From assembly GCA_002373875.1 (NCBI GenBank), contig DFKQ01000060.1, positions 1 to 64,000 on the forward strand: a stretch of DNA of 64,000 bases, given 5' to 3'. The DNA is from Lachnospiraceae bacterium UBA3641 (GTDB lineage: Bacteria; Bacillota; Clostridia; Lachnospirales; Lachnospiraceae). The notes beneath the pieces were generated by a model. It did not search any database. It saw only the letters and a program-made list of their open reading frames with translations, and was not told the DNA's origin. The position numbers and the translations under genes are program-made. Shown one piece after another: positions 50,635 through 60,336 of the stretch (its first letter is position 1; each line of letters opens with the position of its first letter).

Positions 50635-51922
50635 TTTTCACCTCATCCATCGTCCCTGACCCTTCTTCCTTTTGCGGCAGAGTCGCCGAATTGATCACGC
50701 ACAAAAGAAATATAAGGTTCAGGGCATAATCAGCCCAGATCAGATCCACATCGAAGAAGGATTCAAAAAAGACTGCCATAACCGCGCACATGGCACACAT
50801 GGCCACCCTGCTGTCACTGATCCTTTTATGAAAGCCCTGCATACGTTTGCAGACAAAATATACTATCCCCAAAAAAACTATAAGCCCGTGAATCACGAGA
50901 AAGTTGTACATGGCATTATGAACATTCTTCTCAAAGAAGCTCTTAAGCTCGAAACCCGTCCCTATTCCCGTAAATATCATATAAGGTCTTTCCCTGTTTG
51001 CCAACAGGCCAAAGAGCTCCTTCCATATGGCTTCCCTGCCGGAAAACACCTCTTTATAGAAGAATGGAAGCTTGAAGTTGGCGCCCGTTGTTCCTATGAG
51101 GACATACAGTCCCACAAAGACAAGGGACCCAAATGTTGCCAAAAGACACATGGCCGCGTAAAAGCTCCTGTTTCTCCAAAGCTTTCCCGGAACAATATAC
51201 CAAAACAGCATAAACAGAACAAGCATTATAAAGGCTCCTCTTGCCCGGTGCCACAGGGACAACTGGAAACCCTTAAGAAGGATCATGACCATAAAGAGTC
51301 CCACAAGAGGTCCCCTGTCTATGTACATTTCAAGAAGAATAAAGGCACACAGCAAAGTATAAATGGTAAAGGTGGCTGCCGTATTGGTATTGTATTTGTA
51401 GTTCTCAAAGGTGGTAAAGAGCCCGGGATATGCGATAAAGAGATAAAAAAGAAGAAATCCCATATATAAGCCCGCAAAAACCTTCAGCTGTCCCGGGTTA
51501 AGGTACATTTTATCGGACAGATACCATATAAGGATAAAATTGACGGGTACAAAGAAGGCTCCCTTACCGGAATTCACTATAAACAGATTTATCCCCGCAG
51601 TCAGGATGATCACTCCAAGCAGATATATTTCCCGGCTTCCCCTGCTCTTTAAATCGGACAATATCTGTCGTAACCCTTTATCCTCTCCCGAAAGCATCAC
51701 ATTATTTACAAAAAGGATAATGAGCATAAAAAAATTAACAAGCCCCGCATACGGATAAACTACATTTATCGTATCGTAGAACCTGGGCACGGTGAATGTG
51801 AGCGCGTATATTATGAACATAACGAGCATTACAGAGAAGTTGATGACTTCCCTGCGTCTTACCCTTTTTCCGTCAGAAGATCCTGAAGCTTTCTCCATAA
51901 TTCCACTGTTCTTTTTTCCCAC
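50621..51922 (-). CDS. O-antigen polymerase/ligase-like membrane protein
   Basis: A 433-residue polytopic protein paralogous to the one at 47904. It keeps NSGKGAFFVPVNFILIWYL, HRARGAF, FSGREAIWKELF and VHNAMYNFLVIHG, the loop residues of the Wzy/WaaL group. The GTG at 51922 is a convincing start because AAGGAG lies eight bases upstream, even though it makes a 64-base overlap with the preceding GT4 gene. The N-terminal 30 residues are hydrophilic and basic, as expected for a cytosolic tail. Confidence 0.82.
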   Translation of the reverse strand: MGKKNSGIMEKASGSSDGKRVRRREVINFSVMLVMFIIYALTFTVPRFYDTINVVYPYAGLVNFFMLIILFVNNVMLSGEDKGLRQILSDLKSRGSREIYLLGVIILTAGINLFIVNSGKGAFFVPVNFILIWYLSDKMYLNPGQLKVFAGLYMGFLLFYLFIAYPGLFTTFENYKYNTNTAATFTIYTLLCAFILLEMYIDRGPLVGLFMVMILLKGFQLSLWHRARGAFIMLVLFMLFWYIVPGKLWRNRSFYAAMCLLATFGSLVFVGLYVLIGTTGANFKLPFFYKEVFSGREAIWKELFGLLANRERPYMIFTGIGTGFELKSFFEKNVHNAMYNFLVIHGLIVFLGIVYFVCKRMQGFHKRISDSRVAMCAMCAVMAVFFESFFDVDLIWADYALNLIFLLCVINSATLPQKEEGSGTMDEVKNVGH

Positions 51923-52872
51923 GAAACAGACTCCTTATCAAAACTCAATGCAAGCCTTGCTGCATTACCTTTTTTTAACAGGGCTTCTATCTTAAGTGCT
52001 ATTTCGGCATCGTCATACCAGTTGTCAATGATATCCTTATCCTCCAGCTTCCGAAATAACTCTATCGCACCTACCTCTTTGGACATAAGTACACTGCAGC
52101 CGTTCACCAGAGCCTCCATAGGTGCCAGACCGAAGGTTTCAAAGCATGAATTCTGTACAAATAATGACGCCTTTCTGTACAGAGCTACTGTTGTATCGGC
52201 ATCAACCAGACCCAGATTTTCAACAAAGGGATAGGAGCCTATCACCTCATCATCCCTGCCCTTATCTCCGATCACAACAAGCTTAAGTCCGGTCCCCCCT
52301 GCCTTTCTGTTTATAAGATCAACAGCTGCGCATATATGTTTTATCTTTTTCCTTGGCATGCCCCCGCCGATGGTAAGGATCAGGTTTTTATCCCTGCCCG
52401 GCATATCCGCCTTAATATCCGTATTATCAAAAAGACTTGTATCAACTCCGTTTACTGCGGCAGAAATCTTGTCGGAATACTCAGGATAATTGGTTTTAAG
52501 CCATGATGCGAAGCGGCCCGAAACCGCGTATATTGCATCACTCATCTCCATGGTCCTTCTCTCAACAAGATTCATGGTCTCATCAACACGATCATTTATC
52601 GCATTCTCATGTTCAACGCATCCATGCATAAGATAAGCACATGGTTTATTTAGCATCCTTGCCCATTTAAGGGTAAGGATATTCTGTCTCGAATAACCTG
52701 ATATCAGGACAACCCGGCAGAAAGGCATCTTGATGATTATCTCCATGGCCCTTAAGAGTTTACTGGTAGAAATAAGGCGGGCCGTGTTCCCGGGAAACCT
52801 TAGCAGATATTCTTTTGTAACATTGGCGGGTCCGGTCCCCGTCCTGTAATCGCCAACTACAAAAACCCTCAT
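51859..52872 (-). CDS. GT4 glycosyltransferase
   Basis: A 337-residue GT-B enzyme, somewhat short for GT4. The N-terminus reads MRVFVVGDYRTGTGPANVT, an acceptor-domain glycine loop. The C-terminal half has ILTIGGGMPRKKIKHICAA, LVVIGDKGRDDE and NSCFETFGLAPMEALVNGC with the donor-site glutamates. ATGA at 52869-52872 couples it to the GT2 gene upstream. It belongs to assembly line C; the donor sugar is unknown. Confidence 0.84.
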   Translation of the reverse strand: MRVFVVGDYRTGTGPANVTKEYLLRFPGNTARLISTSKLLRAMEIIIKMPFCRVVLISGYSRQNILTLKWARMLNKPCAYLMHGCVEHENAINDRVDETMNLVERRTMEMSDAIYAVSGRFASWLKTNYPEYSDKISAAVNGVDTSLFDNTDIKADMPGRDKNLILTIGGGMPRKKIKHICAAVDLINRKAGGTGLKLVVIGDKGRDDEVIGSYPFVENLGLVDADTTVALYRKASLFVQNSCFETFGLAPMEALVNGCSVLMSKEVGAIELFRKLEDKDIIDNWYDDAEIALKIEALLKKGNAARLALSFDKESVSWEKRTVELWRKLQDLLTEKG

Positions 52873-53678
52873 TTCTTTCCCTTTTCTTCCCTCAGGAATT
52901 CCCTTCTTCCCTTAAACATATATGAAAGTGCCCCGGGTATATCAAGTCCGTCCTTTTTATATATGCCTCGCTTCCTGATGGCGAACTGCCATATAAGCAC
53001 ATAGGAAAAAAATCCGGACATTGCCCCGTAATTCGCGCCTCTTGAGATAAAGAAATCCTTATCATATCCCTTAAACCAGGTTGATTCTTCCTCCCTCAAT
53101 TCCGCTATCATGACCGGTTCATAATATATCTTAAGGCCCCGCTTCAAACACTCATACAGGAAGATGTTTTCCTCACCGCAGATGTACCTTCCTGACCCCG
53201 CTCCGAAACGTTCATCAAACATAATGTCCTTTACCGATTCCCTCTTAAATGCTATCTCCGGAGAAAAAATCTTAAGGGCCGAAAGATAACCCATTCTCCT
53301 CGGCCTTGGGTAATTGGGTACTGGCTTTTCTTTTCTCTTAATATAAAAAACTATGAGATCGGCGTCCGGATGCTTAGAAAAGCCTTCCTTTATCCTTATC
53401 TCATAATCGGGAAGATACTCAACATCATTATCACACAGGATGCATACATCAGCATCCGCAGCGGCCTTAGCCATGTTCCTGCTTCTCGACAGTCCTCTCT
53501 CCCTTGTCTCAATGTAGGTTATCCGCTGGTCATTCCCAACGGCCGATATCCTTGTGTGTGTATCCTTTTTATCACGGTCACACTGGTTGATCACCACCGC
53601 GTCACCGGTTATATTCAATGAGTCGACATAGGAATCATCCTCAAGGAACATTGCCGACAGCAATACCTGAAACGTCAT
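52869..53678 (-). CDS. GT2-like glycosyltransferase
   Basis: A 269-residue protein of a divergent GT2 subgroup. The first beta strands are unusual (MTFQVLLSAMFLEDDSYV), but RGLSRSRNMAKAAADADVCILCDNDVEYLPDYE gives the acceptor helix and the metal-binding DND triad near residues 77-80. FGAGSGRYICGEENIF near 160-175 matches the catalytic loop of related enzymes. It lacks a membrane hairpin. GGAGAATGTAAT precedes the ATG. Confidence 0.78.
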   Translation of the reverse strand: MTFQVLLSAMFLEDDSYVDSLNITGDAVVINQCDRDKKDTHTRISAVGNDQRITYIETRERGLSRSRNMAKAAADADVCILCDNDVEYLPDYEIRIKEGFSKHPDADLIVFYIKRKEKPVPNYPRPRRMGYLSALKIFSPEIAFKRESVKDIMFDERFGAGSGRYICGEENIFLYECLKRGLKIYYEPVMIAELREEESTWFKGYDKDFFISRGANYGAMSGFFSYVLIWQFAIRKRGIYKKDGLDIPGALSYMFKGRREFLREEKGKK

Positions 53679-53679
53679 A

Positions 53680-54438
53680 TTACATTCTCCGAAGAACCGC
53701 CCTTACCGCCCAGAATACAAAGCAGTACGCGCTGTAAATAACATTCAGCCCCTCAACATTTCTGTACAGGTTCCATATCCTCCTGATCGCGGTCATCTTG
53801 TTGGATGAAAGAGTGCCTGTTCCCCTCCTGTAAAGCGTCAGGGCCTCATCAAGTCCGTAAGCCCTTCCGGTCTTCTTAAGGATCTTCCACCAGGTTGCCG
53901 TATCCTCAGAAGGAACAAGAGGCATCATAAGGTCTTCTTTATCAAGCTTATCCATATCAAACATTACAGTACTTGTAAAGATGGTGGTATTCTTAAGCGC
54001 CTGTCTGTAGCTTATTGTCTTCGGTACCCGTACTATCTTCTGAACTCCGATGCCGCTCTCATCGGCAAATTCATAACCTGTAAAAGAAAATGCGGCATCA
54101 TTCTCATCCATAAATGCAAGCTGTTTCTCAAGCTTATCCGGAGACCACAGATCATCCGCGTCAATATAGCAGATATACCTGCCCTGTGCCATTTCCACTC
54201 CCCTGTTCCTGGCATGGGCCGCACCCTGATTCTTCTCTCCCTCGTCAATCAGGATGATCCTCTCGTCCGAGAGAGCCAATTTTTTAATTATTTCTGCCGA
54301 ATCATCCACAGACCCGTCATCAACAAGCAGCAGTTCGAAGTCCTTATAAGTCTGACTCTTAACCGACAGGATCGTATCCTCGATCCATTTGCCGGCATTA
54401 TATACCGGCACGATAACACTGACTAACCCCTTACTCAT
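53680..54438 (-). CDS. GT2 glycosyltransferase
   Basis: A 252-residue GT-A enzyme: VSVIVPVYNAGKWI, LLVDDGSVDDS near residues 37-47, AHARNRGVEMAQG and CYIDADDLWSPDK with the metal-binding DADD. The start at 54438 has AAGGGG upstream and overlaps the phosphoglycosyl transferase stop by 8 bases, so it probably adds the second sugar of the repeat unit of assembly line C. Donor is unknown. Confidence 0.88.
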   Translation of the reverse strand: MSKGLVSVIVPVYNAGKWIEDTILSVKSQTYKDFELLLVDDGSVDDSAEIIKKLALSDERIILIDEGEKNQGAAHARNRGVEMAQGRYICYIDADDLWSPDKLEKQLAFMDENDAAFSFTGYEFADESGIGVQKIVRVPKTISYRQALKNTTIFTSTVMFDMDKLDKEDLMMPLVPSEDTATWWKILKKTGRAYGLDEALTLYRRGTGTLSSNKMTAIRRIWNLYRNVEGLNVIYSAYCFVFWAVRAVLRRM

Positions 54439-55828
54439 TGTTATTCCCCTTTTCATCATTTGAACCTTCCGACACTTCGGTCGGGGGCAATATACCTTCA
54501 GAGATACCTTCTGTACTCTCTAATGTAAATATGGTCTTAACGGTAAGTATGATCAGACGAAGATCAAGCCATACCGAGAAATTCTCTATATAAAACAGAT
54601 CAAGCTTAAGCTTATCGTAAGGAAGCGTATTATACTTGCCGTAAACCTGGGCATAGCCCGTAATGCCGGCCTTAACCTTGGTCCTGTACTTAAACTCGGG
54701 CATAGCCTCGGTATATTTCTCTATGATCGCAGGCCGCTCGGGTCTTGGGCCCACGAAAGACATATCCCCCCTAAGCACGTTAAAGAGCTGGGGAAACTCA
54801 TCAAACCTTATCTTTCTGATCACCCGGCCCACCGGAGTTATGCGATCGTCATTTTTCCTGGCGAGCCTTGCCACTCCGTCCTTCTCCGCATCTACTATCA
54901 TGCTCCGGAACTTGATGATCTCAAATTCCCGATCACCCTGCGTAACCCTTACCTGTTTATAAAGCACCGGCCCCCTGTCATAAAGCTTTATGCACAGAGC
55001 CGTGATCAGCATAAAGGGTGAAAGGATGATTATAAGGGCAAGGGAAAAAAGTACATCAAAGACCCTCTTTATAAGTACCTGCTCATACTCTATCGGGCTG
55101 CTCTTAGTAAGCATGAGGGGTGAGTCGAAAAAGTGCAGGGTCTTGGCTCCCCTTAACACTATGTCCATGATCTTAGGCATAACATAGGTTTCCTTGCTCT
55201 GCCCGTAGCAGTACTTATGGAGCCTGTTTCTTGCATCGGTATTTATGTCCCACAGCATTACGGCCTCATGCTCGTCAATCCTGCTGCACATATAGTCAAA
55301 ATCATCCGATACCCGGATCGTTTCCCTTATCTCAAACTGGTGACGCCTGGTGCGTACCTTCTCAACAAAAAGATCCTTATGGACACCGTCATAGATAAGG
55401 AGAACATCAAGCGGCGGAAAGAGCCCCCTGTAAAATGTCGTTGCAAAAAAGATCCATGCTCCGATAAGGAGACACTGTATGAGCATTGCCGCTATAAGCG
55501 GCAGTGGCGTCGGGAAATGGTAGGCAAGCATACATACCATTGCGTAAAAGAGGATATTGGTTAAAAAAGTCGCTATTATCTGTGAAAAAAAGAGCTCAAG
55601 CATCCTGAAGGAGCCTATTTTAAGGCCTCCGTACATGGAAGAGGCAAAAAGCAGCACGCACAGATAAACAACTGAAATAAAAACATGACCCCAGAAATAG
55701 TAAGCCTTGGGGAGCTCGGTATTATAAAAAACCACCCATACGAAGCTTACCACCAGGGTTTCAAGGAGCACGATAAGGCATGCCATTATTAAGTTATATA
55801 TACGCTTGCGCGCCTGGACCTTTTGCAA
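54431..55828 (-). CDS. CpsE/WbaJ-type polyprenyl-phosphate phosphoglycosyl transferase
   Basis: A 465-residue initiating transferase, paralogous to the one at 13717. Four or five N-terminal membrane segments, a Rossmann-like middle and the catalytic part: EIIKFRSM, NDDRITPVGRVIRK, the Asp-Glu dyad in FDEFPQLF, GDMSFVGPRPERP and GITGYAQVYGKYNT. Translation begins with TTG at 55828, supported by CGGAG eight bases upstream. It heads assembly line C, with two GT2, one GT4, a Wzy and a Wzx behind it. The first sugar could be glucose, as for many CpsE enzymes, but that is not provable here. Confidence 0.92.
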   Translation of the reverse strand: MQKVQARKRIYNLIMACLIVLLETLVVSFVWVVFYNTELPKAYYFWGHVFISVVYLCVLLFASSMYGGLKIGSFRMLELFFSQIIATFLTNILFYAMVCMLAYHFPTPLPLIAAMLIQCLLIGAWIFFATTFYRGLFPPLDVLLIYDGVHKDLFVEKVRTRRHQFEIRETIRVSDDFDYMCSRIDEHEAVMLWDINTDARNRLHKYCYGQSKETYVMPKIMDIVLRGAKTLHFFDSPLMLTKSSPIEYEQVLIKRVFDVLFSLALIIILSPFMLITALCIKLYDRGPVLYKQVRVTQGDREFEIIKFRSMIVDAEKDGVARLARKNDDRITPVGRVIRKIRFDEFPQLFNVLRGDMSFVGPRPERPAIIEKYTEAMPEFKYRTKVKAGITGYAQVYGKYNTLPYDKLKLDLFYIENFSVWLDLRLIILTVKTIFTLESTEGISEGILPPTEVSEGSNDEKGNNNE

Positions 55829-55853
55829 TTATATACTCCGCTTGTTAAGATAT

Positions 55854-56747
55854 TCACATTTTCCCTGTGATCCTTAGCATAACCTCACCCGGAAACCCCA
55901 GCATCTTCTGCCATACGGGTATTCCGGCAGATTCCTTAAGCCGGTGGCCTGCCATTTTGGCATACAATCTGTAAAACCCAAGATATTTAAGCTTAAGCAC
56001 TGACATCGGTGTTATCCTGGCCCTCTGTTCGTAATACAGGTACCAGGCTTCCTTGTTATTTTCCTTAAGTGAGCGGACCGAATCCGTGTATCCCTCAGAC
56101 ACAAGTTCACACACGGTCAGGATCACCGGCATCACAATATATTCATATACGGCATCTATTTTATCATAAATATAGTCTTCAGGCACATATTTTTCACCAT
56201 CTATCTCGGGAAAGGGATATTGCCTTAAGACCCCTGTCCTGAAAACAAGTGTGGTCTCACCCTTGAAGCCCTTAAGATAAAGCCCGTAAAGGGTTGTCCT
56301 CTTCTTATTTCCGGAAAGATATTCCGCAGGGAATCCGACCCCGTTTAAAAGCTCCTTCTCACTCTTTCCCTTATAGGAAATGATACCGGCTGTTTTACCT
56401 TCTTCACCTTCACTGAGCTTGTTTTCCTCTATACAGTTAATTATACTTCTTACCGCACCTTCAGCCAGCCTGTCATCCGAATCAAGACATAAGAACCATT
56501 CTGTCTTACAGTATTCCACGCCCCTGTTATGAGCCCGCATCTTACCGCCGTTTTCAGTATAGTGGTACTCTATGGGAATTATCCCTTCATCTATCCATAC
56601 CCTGACGAGTTCTCCCGTTCCGTCACCTGATCCATCATCCACTATAAGCCAGCAGAAGTCATGACAGGTCTGTGACTTTAAGCTCTCATAGGCCCGCTTC
56701 AGAAGCTCTCTTCGGTTGTAGGTGGGTGTGAAGACTGTCAGTTTCAT
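55854..56747 (-). CDS. GT2 glycosyltransferase
   Basis: A 297-residue GT-A enzyme: LTVFTPTYNRRELL, LIVDDGSGDGTGEL near 34-47, KMRAHNRGVEYC and CLDSDDRLAEGA with the DSDD metal site. The C-terminal third resembles the group that acts on galactose or rhamnose acceptors in capsule loci, but no firm call is possible. Its ATG shares one base with the stop of the preceding membrane protein half, so it would be translationally coupled to it. Confidence 0.86.
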   Translation of the reverse strand: MKLTVFTPTYNRRELLKRAYESLKSQTCHDFCWLIVDDGSGDGTGELVRVWIDEGIIPIEYHYTENGGKMRAHNRGVEYCKTEWFLCLDSDDRLAEGAVRSIINCIEENKLSEGEEGKTAGIISYKGKSEKELLNGVGFPAEYLSGNKKRTTLYGLYLKGFKGETTLVFRTGVLRQYPFPEIDGEKYVPEDYIYDKIDAVYEYIVMPVILTVCELVSEGYTDSVRSLKENNKEAWYLYYEQRARITPMSVLKLKYLGFYRLYAKMAGHRLKESAGIPVWQKMLGFPGEVMLRITGKM

Positions 56748-57688
56748 TAGTATACCACGCTGTAATCGACAAGTTCGAAATCGTAAGGCTCTTTTATACT
56801 GTATTTAAAAACTATATGGTTCTCCGTTTCTTGTACCTTCTTAAGACCTGCAATAAGTAAAAACGAAGTCCTCGGATTATTCCTGTTAAGAACAACATAC
56901 TCCGTCTTTGTTGCTTCAAGGGCATCAAGAAATGCTTCTTCCTCAACCGGCTGCATCTTAACCAGGGCTGCCAGAAGACGGTATTGCGGATGCATCTCAT
57001 CATTCAGCATCTCATCCGTATAGGTATTTCCCGCGGCATAGAGATAATCCTCCCTGTCTATCGTAAGAAGTATCTTCGGATCGTACTGACGCATCTGCAT
57101 ATTGTACTCATATTCAAGGAAAGCCTTGGGATATTCCGCATCGGAATCATCATGGATCACCTCGGATATCTTAATAAGTTCATCCGGCATTTTATAAATA
57201 TTCGTTGCGAGCTTAAGTCCATCCGAATAGACATACTTACCGGATACAAGACATATACACAGGATAAGCAGCGATATCGTGACCCTGTCAGTCCCCTTTG
57301 CAGCAGACAGAATAAGCTTCGCAAACAGATAGGGAACAAGGAATATTACGGGAAGCAGCCAGAAGAACCTGTAATATTCGTTGTTAACATCGAAAAACTT
57401 ATCCAGTATAACGGGAGCCACGGGATTATATACTGTCAGTATAAGAAATACCGAGCATGGTATGAATATCTCCTTCTCCCGCCTGCTGCCCCTTAAGCAG
57501 ATATAAACAAGCGCGGCAGCATACAGGCACAGATAGGCGCACTCCCCCGTGTACAGCGACAGACACGCCCACAGATAACCTATTCCCTTTTCAAAAACAT
57601 TTAATCCCTGCATATTTCTCCTAAAGGTAACATCATAAGGGCTCCTCCCATAAATGGGTCCCTCCTCATGAACAGTCGTAAAATCCAT
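56747..57688 (-). pseudogene. C-terminal half of a split polytopic membrane protein
   Basis: A 313-residue frame with four or five membrane segments followed by a soluble outer domain (RQYDPKILLTIDREDY, then TKTEYVVLNRN). It lacks the N-terminal membrane bundle that the adjacent frame at 57813-58922 supplies. Removing one 97-bp repeat copy plus a 42-base hairpin segment (139 bases in all, 57677-57815) would join the two frames into about 677 residues, the size of the Clostridia-type DUF6077-like membrane proteins I recall. The first 20 residues are repeat-encoded. An internal ATG at 57613 has AGGAG upstream, so the half may still be translated. Confidence 0.6.
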
Positions 57689-57817
57689 CCTGAATTATGC
57701 TTCGCATAATGGATTTTACTAAGGTAACATCATAAGGACTCCTCCCATAAATGGGCCCCTCCTCATGAACAGTCGTAAAATCCATCCTGAATTATGCTTC
57801 GCATAATGGATTTTACT
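57624..57817. repeat. Two direct 97-bp repeats with internal hairpin
   Basis: 57624-57720 and 57721-57817 differ at only two positions. Each contains the 42-base hairpin GTAAAATCC...GGATTTTAC with inner stem ATTATGC/GCATAAT, plus 55 bases of apparent coding sequence. The near-identity shows a recent duplication. The unit length is not a multiple of three, so copy number changes the frame. Confidence 0.9.
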
Positions 57818-58922
57818 TCGGAAAGGTGTAGAATACAAAATACCCTTTAACATACAATACATATATCATCGAAAATACAATGCCCGGAATAACACAGGCC
57901 GCATATTTAAACAGCATTCCCCACCTCTTCTTCCTTACGATCATGGGAAGAAAGAGGACCGTAAGCTCCACCGGAAGGAGCATGTTGGCCGATGAGGATA
58001 TTGTTGCGGCTCCAAAGCACACAAGAAAAGTCATGAGCCAGGGCCTTACCGTAAGCGTATCATCATTCATGCTCATGAAAAGAAGGAATATAGCGGCCAC
58101 CGCCAGATTACCCACTATAGCCTTGCCCTCATATGTCCTTGTCATAAGAAACAGGGATGATGTATAAATGGTGATAAAGGTCAGGTTTATTATAAACATA
58201 AAAGCCATCATGACCAATACAGCCGCCTCTTTGTTTATCTTCCTGCCTTCGTTCTCTTCATCTACATAGGCAAACAGCTTGCCCGCGATCATATAGTAGA
58301 CGATATTTGTGAGTATTATCACGGTTGTTGCCATTACCGACTTGGTCCAGATAAGGGCCGGAATATGTGTCGCCTGACACACAACAGCATCCTGGATCTG
58401 ATAGGTGGCAAAGAAATACCTCATCTCGTAATGATCCTGCCAGGCTCCCGTGAAGGGGTCATATACATTCATCATATTTGTTTCAACGCTCGTAGCCACA
58501 TTCGCAACATAGTAGGCCGCATCAAGAGTAAAATTATATGTAGCGGATACAAGAAATACCTGGGCAGCCACAAGCAGGACAATAAAAAGGCTGATAAGCG
58601 GGTGACTCTTAACATGATCTGCTGCTTCCTTTACAGCTTTAAGCCATGATCTGCCATTCATAACAAAAGATACCGCCACAACAATAACGGCAAAGGGTAC
58701 CCATATCCCTGTCAGCATGGACAGGGGCCTGTAATACTTCATGGGACCTACACAGACAATGAAAAAAAGAAAATAATAGAAGAAGAACCCCACTATCAGG
58801 GACAGAAGAAGCGGACATGTTTCCTTACTGCCCCCGGCCTTACGTGTTATAAATGATCCGAAGCTTAAATACAATATGAAATTGCAGATAACCGAAAGGG
58901 CGATCAAAATCGCATTGCTCAT
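57813..58922 (-). pseudogene. N-terminal half of a split polytopic membrane protein
   Basis: A 369-residue frame with about nine hydrophobic segments; a loop near residue 130 carries TLDAAYYVANV, an acidic and aromatic first-loop-like motif as in GT-C proteins. It stops at a TAA that is the first codon of the inserted hairpin, right after a C-terminal ...YFVFYTFPK. The expected soluble C-terminal domain is in the next frame (56747-57688). Loss of function is likely unless the halves assemble. GGAGTAG is upstream of the ATG. Confidence 0.6.
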
Positions 58923-58930
58923 CCTGTTTA

Positions 58931-60331
58931 CTACTCCGACTTTTTTAATTCCTCTACCTGCTGCTGCAGGTTTACGGTGGTTTCATACAAGCTGTTTATC
59001 TTGCGGTTCATGACAAAAACAGCTCCCGCAAAGAGTATAATGACTATGATAAGGGCTATCGCAAGATTCCTTGAGTTTAGTATCTTATGATTCTTCATCT
59101 CCTCTTCCTCCCACTTGAAATCGTTGTTTATAAGAAGACCTGTTGCAAAGGGCAGAAACCCATGCAGGATAACCGATGCCGGCGCAAACCAGCAATAAAG
59201 CATGGTTACCGGAAGCAGGGCCGCAGACTGACACCCCCACAGATTTAATACGCATATGATAAGGACCATATATAAGGCCGGACCCTTATCCCTGAACAGA
59301 CGGCGCGCGAGGCTGTAATAGGCATAATAATAAGCCGGTATCATGATGAAGGGAAGCACGGAATACAGAAAAATGAATCCGACCCTTCCGTATACCCCAT
59401 GCGCAAGCGCTGCGGGTTCATCATACGAAAAGATCACGACACCCGCTATCTGGCACAGAATCAGCAAGATCGTTAATGCCTTAAAAAGTACCGGAGCATC
59501 TTTCCCGTCTGACTTCTTTCGTGATCTCAGTGCATGAACAAGACAGAAGCCGGCAAAAACAAAACACAAGCCAAAGGTAAGCAGGGCCTGTAATCTATCA
59601 AAGGCCCCGGAGGAAGAGGCCGCCCCGTTCCCTGTCTTATCCCTGTATATTCTATATCCTGACACATCTGAGATCAGTTCATAATCATATTCCTCGAAGG
59701 GGAGTTCAAAGAAGGTCTTCTGACTGTCATATATGATATGGTCATATCCTGCCTTACGGACCCTCTCCACCAACCTTGCCTGATCGGGTACAGACAGCGA
59801 CATCTGCTCGTAAACGTATCTTGCATCTTCGTCTAGTCCGGCAGGATCATCGTTTGGGGGATAAGATAGCATAACATCAAATCTGTCACTGTAAACATTC
59901 ATATAAGAACTTAATCCCGGGGGGGCAACTGCCCTTACAGTCCCTTCTTCACTCTTAAGCAGGCTGTCCATAACATCCACATAATCCTGCCTTATGTGCA
60001 TCGGATTTTCAGCAGTATAATGATCCCTGTCGGAAAAGGTCCATCCCCCGGAAAGCATAAGCGTGATTATAACAAGAAGACCTGCAAGAATGCCCTCGGG
60101 AACCGTTCTTGACCCGAACCTGTTCAGGGCCCGGGAAAAAGCATATCCTATACCTGAAAGAGGGCTTAAGACAAAGAATAAGGGATTAATGCGGTCGTTA
60201 CCCTCTGCTGCATCCTCCGTCCTGTTTAAAAGATAAATAATAAGAACAGAGACGAGAAACAGGGTCAGCCCCTTTCCCGTCCCGCGGTAATTGTCATATG
60301 TTGTTATTAAGGATGCCCATAATTCTTTCAT
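58931..60331 (-). CDS. Polytopic membrane protein with outer domain and C-terminal coiled coil, function unknown
   Basis: A 466-residue protein. Membrane segments at about 20-40, 45-65 and 78-95 precede an outer domain of about 140 residues (VRAVAPPGLSSYMNVYSDRF, AGYDHIIYDSQKTFF). This domain resembles in layout the C-terminal domain of the split protein at 56747. Four or five further segments follow, and the last 25 residues (MNRKINSLYETTVNLQQQVEEL) form a short coiled coil after a final membrane helix. It may be a rearranged GT-C-like protein. It is followed by the split gene with an 8-base gap. No known function. Confidence 0.55.
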   Translation of the reverse strand: MKELWASLITTYDNYRGTGKGLTLFLVSVLIIYLLNRTEDAAEGNDRINPLFFVLSPLSGIGYAFSRALNRFGSRTVPEGILAGLLVIITLMLSGGWTFSDRDHYTAENPMHIRQDYVDVMDSLLKSEEGTVRAVAPPGLSSYMNVYSDRFDVMLSYPPNDDPAGLDEDARYVYEQMSLSVPDQARLVERVRKAGYDHIIYDSQKTFFELPFEEYDYELISDVSGYRIYRDKTGNGAASSSGAFDRLQALLTFGLCFVFAGFCLVHALRSRKKSDGKDAPVLFKALTILLILCQIAGVVIFSYDEPAALAHGVYGRVGFIFLYSVLPFIMIPAYYYAYYSLARRLFRDKGPALYMVLIICVLNLWGCQSAALLPVTMLYCWFAPASVILHGFLPFATGLLINNDFKWEEEEMKNHKILNSRNLAIALIIVIILFAGAVFVMNRKINSLYETTVNLQQQVEELKKSE

Positions 60332-60336
60332 AAAAG

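Noticed and set aside
50672..51469. Plus-strand frame of 265 residues, rich in Lys and His.
   Set aside because: Mirror of a polytopic membrane protein gene; its composition is explained by hydrophobic codons read backwards.
57624..57817. 97-bp repeats considered as a riboswitch or attenuator.
   Set aside because: The duplication disrupts a coding region, and no conserved aptamer-like core or T-rich terminator tail was seen.
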